DNA of 19,403 bases from Suilimivivens sp964393865 (GTDB taxonomy: Bacteria > Bacillota > Clostridia > Lachnospirales > Lachnospiraceae): NCBI GenBank assembly GCA_964393865.1, contig CAYMUW010000046.1, positions 1 to 19,403 of the forward strand. Direction: 5' to 3'. Below the pieces are notes generated by a model that made no database searches, was not told where the DNA came from, and saw only the letters and a list, made by a program, of their open reading frames with translations. The position numbers and the translations under genes were made by a program. Of the stretch, positions 1 to 7,292 are shown piece after piece. Every line of letters starts with the position of its first letter. Within the stretch, counting starts at the first letter, position 1.

Positions 1-522
1 AGACCGGAAGAAATGCTTGGATATATCCGGATATATGCAGCAAGTGTGGAGAGCGTTGATGAGAAAGATACCCGGAGCAAAAAAGCAAAAGAACTGTACA
101 GTTATCTGAGTAACAACCGGGACGGACTGCTGCCTTATGATAAGCGCGGGATAAAAATACCGGAGGCTAAGGAGGGGATCCTGTACAAAAAAATGGGAGT
201 ACAGGAAAGCCAGAACTGCACAGTGATAACACTGCGGATGAAGCACCGGAGGATGCGCTGGTCTGTACAGGGAGCAAATAACCTGGCAAAGGCATTGTAC
301 CGAAAAGAGAACAAAGAACTGATAGAAACGATAGACCGCTATACGGATGGACTGATATTTACCATACAGATGCAGGAAATCATAGAGACATTAAGCGCAG
401 CGAAAGCACCGAAGAAAGATGGAAAGGGAGATTCGTATGTGGACGTAGTCAATGCCCATATGCCACTGCTGGAAGCGATGCAGACGGCATCAAGAAAAGC
501 TTTTAAGAGAGCTTTTTGTTAA
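1..522 (+). CDS. ISLre2-family (UPF0236) transposase, C-terminal part
   Basis: The reading frame is open at base 1 (R-P-E-E before the first Met at 13), so the gene is cut by the window edge and only its last ~173 codons are present. The text resembles the C-terminal half of ISLre2/UPF0236 transposases: a KRGIKIPEAKEG-like stretch, a QNCTVITLRMKHRRMRWS-like stretch (basic, ending in W-S), then GANNLAKALYRKEN and a lysine-rich K-A-P-K-K-D-G-K tail. Full-length family members are roughly 450-500 aa and catalyse movement of an insertion sequence. Whether the upstream part is intact cannot be seen. A hairpin follows at 531-555. The family call rests on remembered motifs, not a search. Confidence 0.7.
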   Translation, partial: RPEEMLGYIRIYAASVESVDEKDTRSKKAKELYSYLSNNRDGLLPYDKRGIKIPEAKEGILYKKMGVQESQNCTVITLRMKHRRMRWSVQGANNLAKALYRKENKELIETIDRYTDGLIFTIQMQEIIETLSAAKAPKKDGKGDSYVDVVNAHMPLLEAMQTASRKAFKRAFC

Positions 523-530
523 TGGGAATG

Positions 531-555
531 AAATAAAGCCCTGCAGGGTTTATTT
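531..555 (+). terminator. Hairpin after the transposase gene, likely intrinsic terminator
   Basis: AAATAAA (531-537) pairs with TTTATTT (549-555), G538 is bulged, and CCC (539-541) pairs with GGG (546-548) around a TGCA loop. The 3' arm is T-rich and the hairpin lies 8 bases after the transposase stop codon. It is nearly symmetric, so it could act on both strands. There is no separate long T run beyond the arm. Confidence 0.5.
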
Positions 556-619
556 GATGTACAAAAAAACAGGTCAAATATCATTGAGAAAAACAAAGAG
601 AAAGTTGCCAACGATTACT

Positions 620-639
620 TGACACAAACTTTTTTGTCA
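620..639. repeat. Imperfect 20-bp palindrome, TGACA...TGTCA
   Basis: TGACACAAAC followed by TTTTTTGTCA pairs at 8 of 10 positions. It lies about 100 bases past the transposase stop codon and about 50 bases before the promoter of the GGDEF gene. It could be part of the right end of the insertion sequence or an operator; the other IS end is outside the window, so neither can be confirmed. The TTGACA at 619-624 followed at 17 bases by TATTTT (642-647) is also a possible outward promoter. Confidence 0.3.
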
Positions 640-645
640 TATATT

Positions 646-674
646 TTCAAAACAAAAAGATATTGTGGTATAAT
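646..674 (+). promoter_or_regulatory. Sigma-A-type promoter of the PBP-GGDEF gene
   Basis: A perfect TATAAT -10 box at 669-674 carries the extended TG element (TG at 666-667). A weak -35 TTCAAA (646-651) sits 17 bases upstream. The start codon is at 710, which leaves a short leader containing the Shine-Dalgarno-like G-rich stretch near 697-703. Confidence 0.6.
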
Positions 675-709
675 ATTTTTATAACAGTGTAGGGTATGGG
701 GGATTTTAT

Positions 710-2644
710 ATGAATAAATTTTCCGGAAACAGGGATTACAAGGTGATTGCCTATTGTATCTCCAGATTTCAGAGAATGGATCAGGAACAATATATCAGCT
801 GCATGTGCAAATATGCAGAGCAGTATCACTGCAAGGTGCTGGTGTTTTCTACGCTGACAGATCTTTATTTTGATGATATTAATGACAATGGGGAAAAGCA
901 GATTTTTTCTATTATGGATGTAAGCGCCTTTGATGCGATTGTAATCATGGCGGAAACCTTTAAGAAAATCGATATAGGAAGAATAATTGCGGATAAGGCG
1001 ATTGCAGCGGGTGTGCCTGTGATATCTGTGGACAGACAGATGGAGGGGTGTATCAATATTGATTTCAGCTATGCTGACGCATTTGAGAAAATTGTCCGGC
1101 ATATGGTGGTCGATCATGGTTATAGAAAGATTAACTATATCGGCGGCGATGATGTCAGCAAATTCTCAAGGGAACGATTTGATACATACAAAAAGGTACT
1201 TGAGGAAAATGGAATTCCTTTTGAGGAAAAGCGGACAGGATACGGATTTTTCAGAGATAACGTAGCTCTGGAAGTGTTGGATAAATTTCTAAAGGAAGAT
1301 GAGCTTCCGGAGGCAATTATCTGTGCTAACGACATGATGGCAATTGCCGTTATTAGCCAACTGAAATCCATGGGAATTAAAGTACCGGAGGATGTGAAAG
1401 TTACAGGGTTTGACGGCCTGGAAATTGAAAAATACAATGATCCCAGACTAACTACAGCGGTATTTGATTGTGACGGAGTTGTAAAAGCGATTTTTGAAAC
1501 GGCTCTTGCGCTGATCGATGGAAAGCAAACAGAACAGGTTATCTGGGTTTCCCACAAATATCAGGAAGGACATTCCTGTGGATGCAGCAGCAATTATGTA
1601 CTGTCTGCGGCGGAAAAGCTGTTTGATTATCAGGTGAGACAGGGAATGCAGGAAGATTTCTTTCAGAAGGTTGTAAATCTTTGTTCCAAAACCAATAGAT
1701 GTGATGATTTTATAGAATTGATTCATTTAACAAATTCCTTAGTAAAGGAAATTTATTGTAAGGAATATTGGCTTTGCTTTAAGGAGGATATATGGAATAA
1801 GATTCTTGCAGGAGATCCCACAGAGGATGAGTCTGAAAGGGTGTTGGCCGGTGGCAATCAGGAGATGATTCTCTGGGGTGATGCTATCGAGGCAACTCAT
1901 GTTACGGACAAGGATGTTTCTTCTGTAAGGTCCTTAAGAAAAGGCGACCTGCTTTCCAATCTTCCCAAGGTGTTGGAAAGGGAAAATCAGCTTTTGTTTA
2001 TACCGCTTCATTTGCAGGGACTTTTTATCGGATATATTGCAGTTGCCTTTGAGCCGGGCGTAGTAAGGTTTGATTTTTTAAATATCTTCTGCCAAAATCT
2101 CAGAAGCATCATTGAAAGCTTTTGGAGCAGGACTGCGCAGGAACAGTTGATGATAAAGGATGAGCTGACTAATTTGTATAATAGCAAGGGACTTAAGAAA
2201 AAAATAGACAGGCTATTTGCAGAAAATACCGTAATTCCTTATCTTACGCTTATAGTCATGGATATTGAAAATCTGAAATTAATCAATGACTGTTATGGAA
2301 ATGAAGAAGGAGATCAGGCCATCAGACAGCTTGCCAATTTTATCAGCCAATCCATGGTGGATGATGAGATATGCGCAAGGACAGGCGGTGATGAATTTGC
2401 AATTGTCACCATGAACAGGCATGGCAGGTCAAGAGCACAGGAGGTACAAGATTTTATAGAACGCAGGCTGGCGGACTACAATCTGATGTCAGGAAAGCCC
2501 TATGAATTAAAGGTAAGCTTTGGAAGCTATAGCGGCAAAAATGTTGACCAGCTGGATTATGAAATGCTGGACAGCCAGGCGGATAAAGAATTGTATTTGA
2601 ATAAACAAAGTAACAGAAACCGGATGGAAGGAAATATTTTCTAG
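710..2644 (+). CDS. Cytosolic sensor diguanylate cyclase: LacI-type ligand-binding domain + GAF-like + GGDEF
   Basis: Residues ~10-285 look like the type I periplasmic-binding-protein fold of LacI regulators (DAIVIM, G-V-P-V-I-S-V-D, ICANDMMA, VKVTGFDG) but have no helix-turn-helix. A Ser-Cys-Gly-Cys motif (289-292) closes this part. Residues ~310-470 end in a GAF-like segment (LLFIPLHLQGLFIGYIAV). Residues ~480-635 are a GGDEF domain with intact GGDEF at 559-563 and metal-binding Asp518 (MDIENLKLIND), so c-di-GMP synthesis is expected. The product-inhibition site RxxD, five residues before GGDEF, is absent (V-D-D-E there). No signal peptide or membrane segment is seen, so it probably senses a small cytosolic ligand, perhaps a sugar; the ligand is unknown. 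It has its own promoter. Confidence 0.88.
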   Translation: MNKFSGNRDYKVIAYCISRFQRMDQEQYISCMCKYAEQYHCKVLVFSTLTDLYFDDINDNGEKQIFSIMDVSAFDAIVIMAETFKKIDIGRIIADKAIAAGVPVISVDRQMEGCINIDFSYADAFEKIVRHMVVDHGYRKINYIGGDDVSKFSRERFDTYKKVLEENGIPFEEKRTGYGFFRDNVALEVLDKFLKEDELPEAIICANDMMAIAVISQLKSMGIKVPEDVKVTGFDGLEIEKYNDPRLTTAVFDCDGVVKAIFETALALIDGKQTEQVIWVSHKYQEGHSCGCSSNYVLSAAEKLFDYQVRQGMQEDFFQKVVNLCSKTNRCDDFIELIHLTNSLVKEIYCKEYWLCFKEDIWNKILAGDPTEDESERVLAGGNQEMILWGDAIEATHVTDKDVSSVRSLRKGDLLSNLPKVLERENQLLFIPLHLQGLFIGYIAVAFEPGVVRFDFLNIFCQNLRSIIESFWSRTAQEQLMIKDELTNLYNSKGLKKKIDRLFAENTVIPYLTLIVMDIENLKLINDCYGNEEGDQAIRQLANFISQSMVDDEICARTGGDEFAIVTMNRHGRSRAQEVQDFIERRLADYNLMSGKPYELKVSFGSYSGKNVDQLDYEMLDSQADKELYLNKQSNRNRMEGNIF

Positions 2645-2660
2645 GCACTGTGCATATAGT
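2632..2660 (+). promoter_or_regulatory. Candidate sigma-E (sporulation) promoter for spmA
   Basis: AAATATT at 2632-2638 resembles the sigma-E -35 (KMATATT). After a 14-base spacer, CATATAGT at 2653-2660 resembles the -10 (CATACAHT, 6 of 8). The -35 lies in the last codons of the GGDEF gene and the -10 is 25 bases before the spmA start. B. subtilis spmA is a mother-cell gene, so this agrees with the downstream function. No good sigma-A -35 is found at the right distance from TATAGT. Confidence 0.45.
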
Positions 2661-2684
2661 GATAAAAAAGAAAAGAGCAGACTA

Positions 2685-3350
2685 ATGTTAAATTATATTT
2701 GGGCTGCAATGATTATACTGGGAATCCTATTTGGTGCTATGACGGGAAATATGAAGGAGATCACGGAAGCTGCACTGGACAGTGCAGGGGAAGCGGTCTC
2801 CCTTTGTATTACCATGGCGGGAGTGATGGCTCTCTGGGTGGGACTAATGGAAGTTGCGGAGAAGTCAGGACTTTTGCTTAAGCTTACCAATATGCTTTCT
2901 CCTTTTGTGTCCTTTATGTTCCCCCAAATTCCTAAGGAGCACAAGGCAAGAGATTATATATCCACCAACATTATTGCCAATATTTTAGGGCTTGGCTGGG
3001 CGTGTACGCCGGCAGGGCTTAAGGCGATGGAGGAGCTGGCGCATCTGGAGGAGGAGCGGGGAAATCCGGCATATCTTTCAAGCAAAAATTCCGGTAACGG
3101 AGATAAAAAGACAGTGCGGGCGGCCAGCAATGAGATGTGTACATTTTTAATTCTAAATATTTCATCACTGCAGTTAATTCCGGTGAATATGATTGCCTAC
3201 AGGCAGCAGTACGGAAGTGTGAATCCTGCCGGAATTATTGCGCCGGCAATAGCTGCAACGCTGATCAGTACGCTGGTGGCGGTGATATACTGCAAGGTAA
3301 AGGAGTTTATGGGGAGAGGAAAGCTTAGAAATAAATATTATTGCCCTTAG
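2685..3350 (+). CDS. spmA: Spore maturation protein A
   Basis: Membrane protein of the SpmA / nucleoside-recognition (Gate) family, needed in Bacillus for spore core dehydration together with SpmB. Visible features are the N-terminal membrane segment (IWAAMIILGILFGAMTG), the T-E-A-A-L-D-S-A-G-E-A-V-S-L-C-I stretch, LWVGLMEVAEKSGL, the ISTNIIANILGLGWACTPAG core (~92-110), and later SNEMCTFLILNISSLQLIP and SVNPAGIIAPAIAATLIS. Length 221 aa is somewhat above the Bacillus protein (about 196). The ribosome-binding site is weak (AAAGAG). SpmB, normally immediately downstream and often translationally coupled, is absent: the next gene is an aldo/keto reductase. Confidence 0.88.
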   Translation: MLNYIWAAMIILGILFGAMTGNMKEITEAALDSAGEAVSLCITMAGVMALWVGLMEVAEKSGLLLKLTNMLSPFVSFMFPQIPKEHKARDYISTNIIANILGLGWACTPAGLKAMEELAHLEEERGNPAYLSSKNSGNGDKKTVRAASNEMCTFLILNISSLQLIPVNMIAYRQQYGSVNPAGIIAPAIAATLISTLVAVIYCKVKEFMGRGKLRNKYYCP

Positions 3351-3370
3351 AAACCTCCCTATTATATAAT
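3341..3370 (+). promoter_or_regulatory. Sigma-A-type promoter of the aldo/keto reductase gene
   Basis: TTGCCC (3341-3346), an 18-base spacer and a perfect TATAAT (3365-3370). The -35 overlaps the last codons of spmA. A strong Shine-Dalgarno GGAGGG (3390-3395) precedes the ATG at 3401. This makes the reductase an independent transcription unit. Confidence 0.55.
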
Positions 3371-3400
3371 TAAGGCAAATGATTAGATTGGAGGGTAATT

Positions 3401-4393
3401 ATGTATACAGCAAATGAGACAAGATATGACAATATGATTTATAATCGCTGCGGGAAAAGCGGCCTTAAGCTGTCGGCACTGTCGCTGGGAATGTGGCACA
3501 ACTTTGGCTCGGTAAATGATATAGAGAACATGAAGAGAATTCTGTTTACGGCATTCGACAATGGAATTACCCATTTTGATCTTGCCAACAACTACGGGCC
3601 CATATATGGAAGTGCGGAAGCCAATATGGGAAGGATTTTAAAGTCTGATCTGATGCCCTACAGAAATGAAATGGTTATTTCCAGCAAGGCAGGATATGAT
3701 ATGTGGAAGGGCCCGTATGGAGACGGAGGCTCCCGTAAGTATCTGATCTCCAGCCTGAATGAGAGCCTGAAAAGACTTGGCCTTGACTATGTGGATATTT
3801 TTTATCATCATCGTCCCGATCCGGATACGCCTATAGAGGAAACCATGGCGGCGCTGGATCAGATTGTAAGATCGGGAAAAGCGCTTTACGTGGGAATTTC
3901 CAATTATAATAAAGAACAGACCCAAAAGGCATACGAAATTCTGAAGGAGCAGAAAACGCCCTTTATCATTCATCAGCCCTCTTATTCCATGCTAAACAGA
4001 TGGATTGAGGAGGATGGTCTTAAGGATTATTTATATGATAATGGAATTGGCTGCATTGCCTTTAGTCCGCTGGCACAGGGAATTCTTACGGGGAAATACT
4101 TAAAAGGCATTCCGGCAGATTCCAGAGCGGGAAGCGGTAAAAGTCCTTTTCTTCACAGCGGGGACATTACGCCCGAAAAGCTGGAAAAGGTCAGAGCGCT
4201 TAATGAAATTGCAACGGAGAGGGGACAATCCCTGACTCAGATGGCTCTTGCGTGGATTTTGCGTGACGGTAAGGTGACGTCGGTACTGATCGGCGCCAGC
4301 AGACCGGAGCAGATACTGGAAAATATCAAAGCGCTTGACAATATTACTTTCACAGAGGAAGAATGCAGCAGGATAGATGAAATATTGGCTTAA
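3401..4393 (+). CDS. Aldo/keto reductase (YghZ-like)
   Basis: NADPH-dependent oxidoreductase of the aldo/keto reductase superfamily, 330 aa, a full-length TIM barrel. The catalytic tetrad is visible: Asp60 and Tyr65 (FDLANNYGP), Lys96 (SSKAGYD) and His137 (DIFYHHRPD). The segment PYGDGGSRKYLISSLNESLK and the cofactor-end motif SVLIGASRPEQI (~295-306) resemble the YghZ / L-glyceraldehyde-3-phosphate reductase group. The physiological substrate cannot be read from the sequence. It has its own promoter. Its TAA (4391-4393) overlaps the stop of the convergent nudC gene. Confidence 0.88.
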   Translation: MYTANETRYDNMIYNRCGKSGLKLSALSLGMWHNFGSVNDIENMKRILFTAFDNGITHFDLANNYGPIYGSAEANMGRILKSDLMPYRNEMVISSKAGYDMWKGPYGDGGSRKYLISSLNESLKRLGLDYVDIFYHHRPDPDTPIEETMAALDQIVRSGKALYVGISNYNKEQTQKAYEILKEQKTPFIIHQPSYSMLNRWIEEDGLKDYLYDNGIGCIAFSPLAQGILTGKYLKGIPADSRAGSGKSPFLHSGDITPEKLEKVRALNEIATERGQSLTQMALAWILRDGKVTSVLIGASRPEQILENIKALDNITFTEEECSRIDEILA

Positions 4394-5271
4394 AAGGTCT
4401 GATTTTTAAACAGCACAATCATTTCTCTTGTAAGACTGATGTGATCATCCTCCAGGGTTATTTCATCCCGTGTAAACCAACCGGCCTCGGCAAGTTCGCT
4501 GGTATCCAGCCGAATTTGGTCGGGGCCGTCCAGTTCGCAGAAAAATCCCATTAACAGACTTCCGGAAAAGGCCCAGGGCTGGCTCTTGTAATAACGGATA
4601 TTTTTCACCTTAAGTCCCACTTCCTCCATCACTTCTCTTGCCACAGTCTGTTCGGCGCTTTCGCCGATTTCCGTAAATCCGGCAATAAGAGCATAATTGG
4701 CATAGGAACGTCCGGCATATTTGCTCATCAAAATTTTATCTCCGTTTATGACACCGACAATCACCGCAGGAGAAATCCTTGGATATACCGTATTATGACA
4801 ATGAGGGCAGAAGAGCATCCGTTCCTTGTGATAGGGAGTCATTTTTTGCCCGCAGCATCCACAGAACAGGTTGGTTTGGTACCAGCCGAATAAATGATGA
4901 CCGGTAATTCCCGCAAAGGCGGTATGACGGGAGTCTGCAGTTCGAAAGATACGGACGTTTTCATAGTGATATCCTTCTAAGGTGATGAAAGGGTCCTCCC
5001 CGGAAGGTGAGGCGTCCGTCCGGTCAGGTTCTCCGGCAGAGGCGGTTTGATCGGGATGAGCCAGAAAATACTTATAGTTATCAATAGAAAATAAATAATA
5101 ATAGCTGCAGGAAAGGCTCCGCATTTCCTTTAGGGTAGGATAGCGAAGCTTACCGTTTTGAAAACGCACCAGCACGGTATTTTTATGAAAAACCAGAATA
5201 AAATCATGTTCTTCCGGTTTACAGTCCTGATATTCATTATGATATATTTTTGGGGAAATGTCCTGTATCAT
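4390..5271 (-). CDS. nudC: NAD+ diphosphatase / NADH pyrophosphatase
   Basis: Cleaves NAD(H) to NMN(H) and AMP; in other bacteria it also removes NAD caps from RNA. The 293-aa form has a zinc ribbon with paired CxxC (Cys137/140 and Cys155/158), a complete Nudix box starting at Gly198 (G-x5-E-x7-REVMEEVGL), and the NudC-specific SQPW motif at ~230. Downstream of SQPW the usual F-P-x-S is F-S-G-S. I chose the start at 5271 because an AAGGAGG (complement of 5279-5285) lies 7 bases upstream; an upstream ATG at 5334 has no such site. A low-complexity linker (~77-92, rich in A, S, P, D) separates the N-terminal domain from the ribbon. It is transcribed convergently with the reductase gene and divergently from prmA. 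Confidence 0.92.
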   Translation of the reverse strand: MIQDISPKIYHNEYQDCKPEEHDFILVFHKNTVLVRFQNGKLRYPTLKEMRSLSCSYYYLFSIDNYKYFLAHPDQTASAGEPDRTDASPSGEDPFITLEGYHYENVRIFRTADSRHTAFAGITGHHLFGWYQTNLFCGCCGQKMTPYHKERMLFCPHCHNTVYPRISPAVIVGVINGDKILMSKYAGRSYANYALIAGFTEIGESAEQTVAREVMEEVGLKVKNIRYYKSQPWAFSGSLLMGFFCELDGPDQIRLDTSELAEAGWFTRDEITLEDDHISLTREMIVLFKNQTF

Positions 5272-5286
5272 AGCGGTGCCTCCTTC

Positions 5287-5315
5287 TTGTGAATGCTTGA
5301 TTTTTATGATAATAT
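5287..5315 (+). promoter_or_regulatory. Candidate promoter of the prmA-rsmE-nifS-like-thiI operon
   Basis: TTGTGA (5287-5292), 17 bases, TAATAT (5310-5315) with an extended TG at 5307-5308. The match is modest. If used, the leader to the prmA ATG would be about 90 bases. Its -10 region coincides with that of the opposing nudC promoter. Confidence 0.35.
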
Positions 5316-5334
5316 TAAAACCTGTAAGATGCAA
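5306..5334 (-). promoter_or_regulatory. Promoter of nudC
   Basis: On the minus strand TTGCAT (complement of 5329-5334), a 17-base spacer and TATCAT (complement of 5306-5311), close to the sigma-A consensus at both boxes. It lies 35 bases before the nudC start. It overlaps the candidate prmA promoter on the other strand. Confidence 0.55.
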
Positions 5335-5414
5335 CCGAAATCAGCTAAAGAGAAGTAAACTGCTGGTAATAGGATATGACCGCAAACCGAAAGAAAGAAG
5401 AGGAACCGATTAAA

Positions 5415-6428
5415 ATGAGATGGCTGAAATTCATGATAAAGACAATCACAGAGGCAGAGGATATTATCATAAGTACTTTATATGATATTGGTTTAGAGGG
5501 TGCTCAGATTGAGGATAAGGTGCCTCTTACCGCGTGGGAAAAGGAGCAGATGTTCGTGGATATTCTTCCGGACGGCCCTGAGGATGACGGCATTGCTTAT
5601 CTGAGCTTTTTTGTGGAGGAAAAGGAAGGCGGGGATAAGCCCTGTGACAGCAGTTATCCTGCTTTAATTGTATCAGGCGGAGAAACCACTGCGGAGAAAA
5701 TACTGGAGGATGTGAAAGCAGAGCTTTCCGGATTGTCTGCGTTTATGGATATCGGAGAGGGAAGCGTCACGGTGGATGAGACCGAGGATATCGACTGGAT
5801 CAATAACTGGAAGCAGTATTTCCGTCAATTTACCATTGATGATGTACTGGTAATTCCCTCCTGGGAAGAGGTTCAGGCCCGGGATGAGAATAAGTTTATT
5901 CTGCATATCGATCCGGGAACCGCTTTTGGAACGGGAATGCATGATACCACACAGCTTTGTATCCGCCAGCTGCGAAAATATATTACCCCTGAGACGGTGC
6001 TTTTGGATGTAGGAACGGGAAGCGGTATTCTGGCTATCCTGTCGCTGATGTTCGGTGCCAGGAAGGCAGTGGGAACAGATCTGGATCCCTGTGCGGTGGA
6101 AGCGGTGCGGGAAAATATGGAGGTAAACCATATTGCACCGGAGGATTTCACTATGATGATCGGCAACATTATTACGGATCAGTCAGTTCAGGACCGGGTG
6201 GGCTATGAGTGTTATGATATTGTGGTGGCCAATATTCTGGCGGATGTTCTGGTGCCGCTTACGCCTGTTATCGTGCATCAGATGAAACAAGGCGGTATTT
6301 ATATTACCTCCGGCATCATAGATGACAAGGAGGAAGTAGTCACCGAAGCGGTGAAGGCAGCAGGTCTTGAGGTACTTGAGGTAACCTATCAGGGAGAATG
6401 GGTCAGTGTTACCGCAAGGAAGAATTAG
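5415..6428 (+). CDS. prmA: Ribosomal protein L11 methyltransferase
   Basis: SAM-dependent enzyme that methylates ribosomal protein L11 on lysines and the N-terminus. The 337-aa form begins MRWLKF and continues with the family's N-terminal L11-binding domain. It then shows DPGTAFGTGMHDTTQLC (~166-182), SAM motif I LLDVGTGSGILAI (~196-208), the acidic end of strand 2 (GTDLD) and the active-site VVANILADVLVPL (~270-282). I chose ATG 5415 over 5376 because family members start M-R/K-W and AGAGGA (5399-5404) precedes it; 5376 lacks a usable site. An acidic insertion around 66-90 makes it a little longer than typical (~300-320). First gene of the operon. Confidence 0.92.
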   Translation: MRWLKFMIKTITEAEDIIISTLYDIGLEGAQIEDKVPLTAWEKEQMFVDILPDGPEDDGIAYLSFFVEEKEGGDKPCDSSYPALIVSGGETTAEKILEDVKAELSGLSAFMDIGEGSVTVDETEDIDWINNWKQYFRQFTIDDVLVIPSWEEVQARDENKFILHIDPGTAFGTGMHDTTQLCIRQLRKYITPETVLLDVGTGSGILAILSLMFGARKAVGTDLDPCAVEAVRENMEVNHIAPEDFTMMIGNIITDQSVQDRVGYECYDIVVANILADVLVPLTPVIVHQMKQGGIYITSGIIDDKEEVVTEAVKAAGLEVLEVTYQGEWVSVTARKN

Positions 6429-6486
6429 GGTAGTGAGCCGTGCGTGTACACAGCTTGCATGCTAAGAAGGAGGTATGGTTACCGGC

Positions 6487-7227
6487 ATGTATCAGTTTTT
6501 TGTGGAGCTTGATCAGATTTGGCAGGATCGTGTAGTAATTACCGGAGAAGATGTTAATCATATTAAAAACGTCCTTCGAATGAGAACGGGTGAGGAAATT
6601 GTTGTTCGAAACGGAAGCGATGGCAGGGAATATCACTGCAGTATTATGGAGCTTAAGGAGGAAGAAATTATCTGTGAGCTGATTGGCGTCAGTGAATGCA
6701 GATCGGAGCTTCCCTCAAAGGTTTATCTGTTTCAGGGGCTTCCCAAGGCCGATAAGATGGAATGGATTATTCAAAAGGCAGTGGAACTTGGAGTGTATGA
6801 AATTATCCCTGTGGTATGCAGGCGCACGGTGGTAAAGCTGGATGAAAAGAAGGAAAAAAATAAGCTGCAGCGCTGGCAGAGCATTGCGGAGGCGGCTGCC
6901 AAACAGAGCAAGCGGGGGATGATTCCCCAGGTTAAAAATGCAATGAGCTTTCAGGAGGCTGTCACCTACAGCAGGTGCGCATCCTTGCGGCTTATTCCCT
7001 ATGAGCTGGCGGAGGGTATGAATAAAACAAGGGAAATGATGAGTCAGCTGAAGCCTTCGGAGGATGTGGCCGTATTTATCGGACCGGAGGGCGGATTTGA
7101 ACCGGAAGAGATTGAAAAGGCTGTAGCGGCAGGTATCGAACCCATTACGTTAGGGCGGCGCATTCTGCGGACAGAGACTGCAGGAATGACGGTTTTATCC
7201 ATAATAATGTACCATTTGGAGCAATAA
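6487..7227 (+). CDS. rsmE: 16S rRNA m3U1498 methyltransferase
   Basis: SPOUT (trefoil-knot) methyltransferase that makes N3-methyluridine at 16S rRNA position 1498. It starts MYQFFVE, like the family's M-H-R-F-F-V, followed by a PUA-like RNA-binding part (~1-75). Then come VYLFQGLPKADKMEWIIQKA, VELGVYEIIPV, AAAKQSKRG, and the C-terminal knot FIGPEGGFEPEE with LGRRILRTETA. The strong AAGGAGG (6467-6473) lies 13 bases before this ATG and only 1 base before an in-frame ATG at 6475. I prefer 6487 on family alignment, but 6475 is possible. 58 bases after prmA. Confidence 0.92.
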   Translation: MYQFFVELDQIWQDRVVITGEDVNHIKNVLRMRTGEEIVVRNGSDGREYHCSIMELKEEEIICELIGVSECRSELPSKVYLFQGLPKADKMEWIIQKAVELGVYEIIPVVCRRTVVKLDEKKEKNKLQRWQSIAEAAAKQSKRGMIPQVKNAMSFQEAVTYSRCASLRLIPYELAEGMNKTREMMSQLKPSEDVAVFIGPEGGFEPEEIEKAVAAGIEPITLGRRILRTETAGMTVLSIIMYHLEQ

Positions 7228-7292
7228 TCATATAGTAAAAGTAGAATAACAGAATAAAAAGAGATACTTTGTTCGGAAAGGCCAGTGATAGT

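Noticed and set aside
647..1117. 156-aa minus-strand frame across the cyclase gene start
   Set aside because: It lies opposite a well-recognised protein and the promoter, with no family resemblance; a shadow frame.
1135..1557. 140-aa minus-strand frame inside the cyclase gene
   Set aside because: Fully opposite conserved ligand-binding-domain codons, Ser-rich composition typical of antisense frames, no ribosome-binding site considered convincing.
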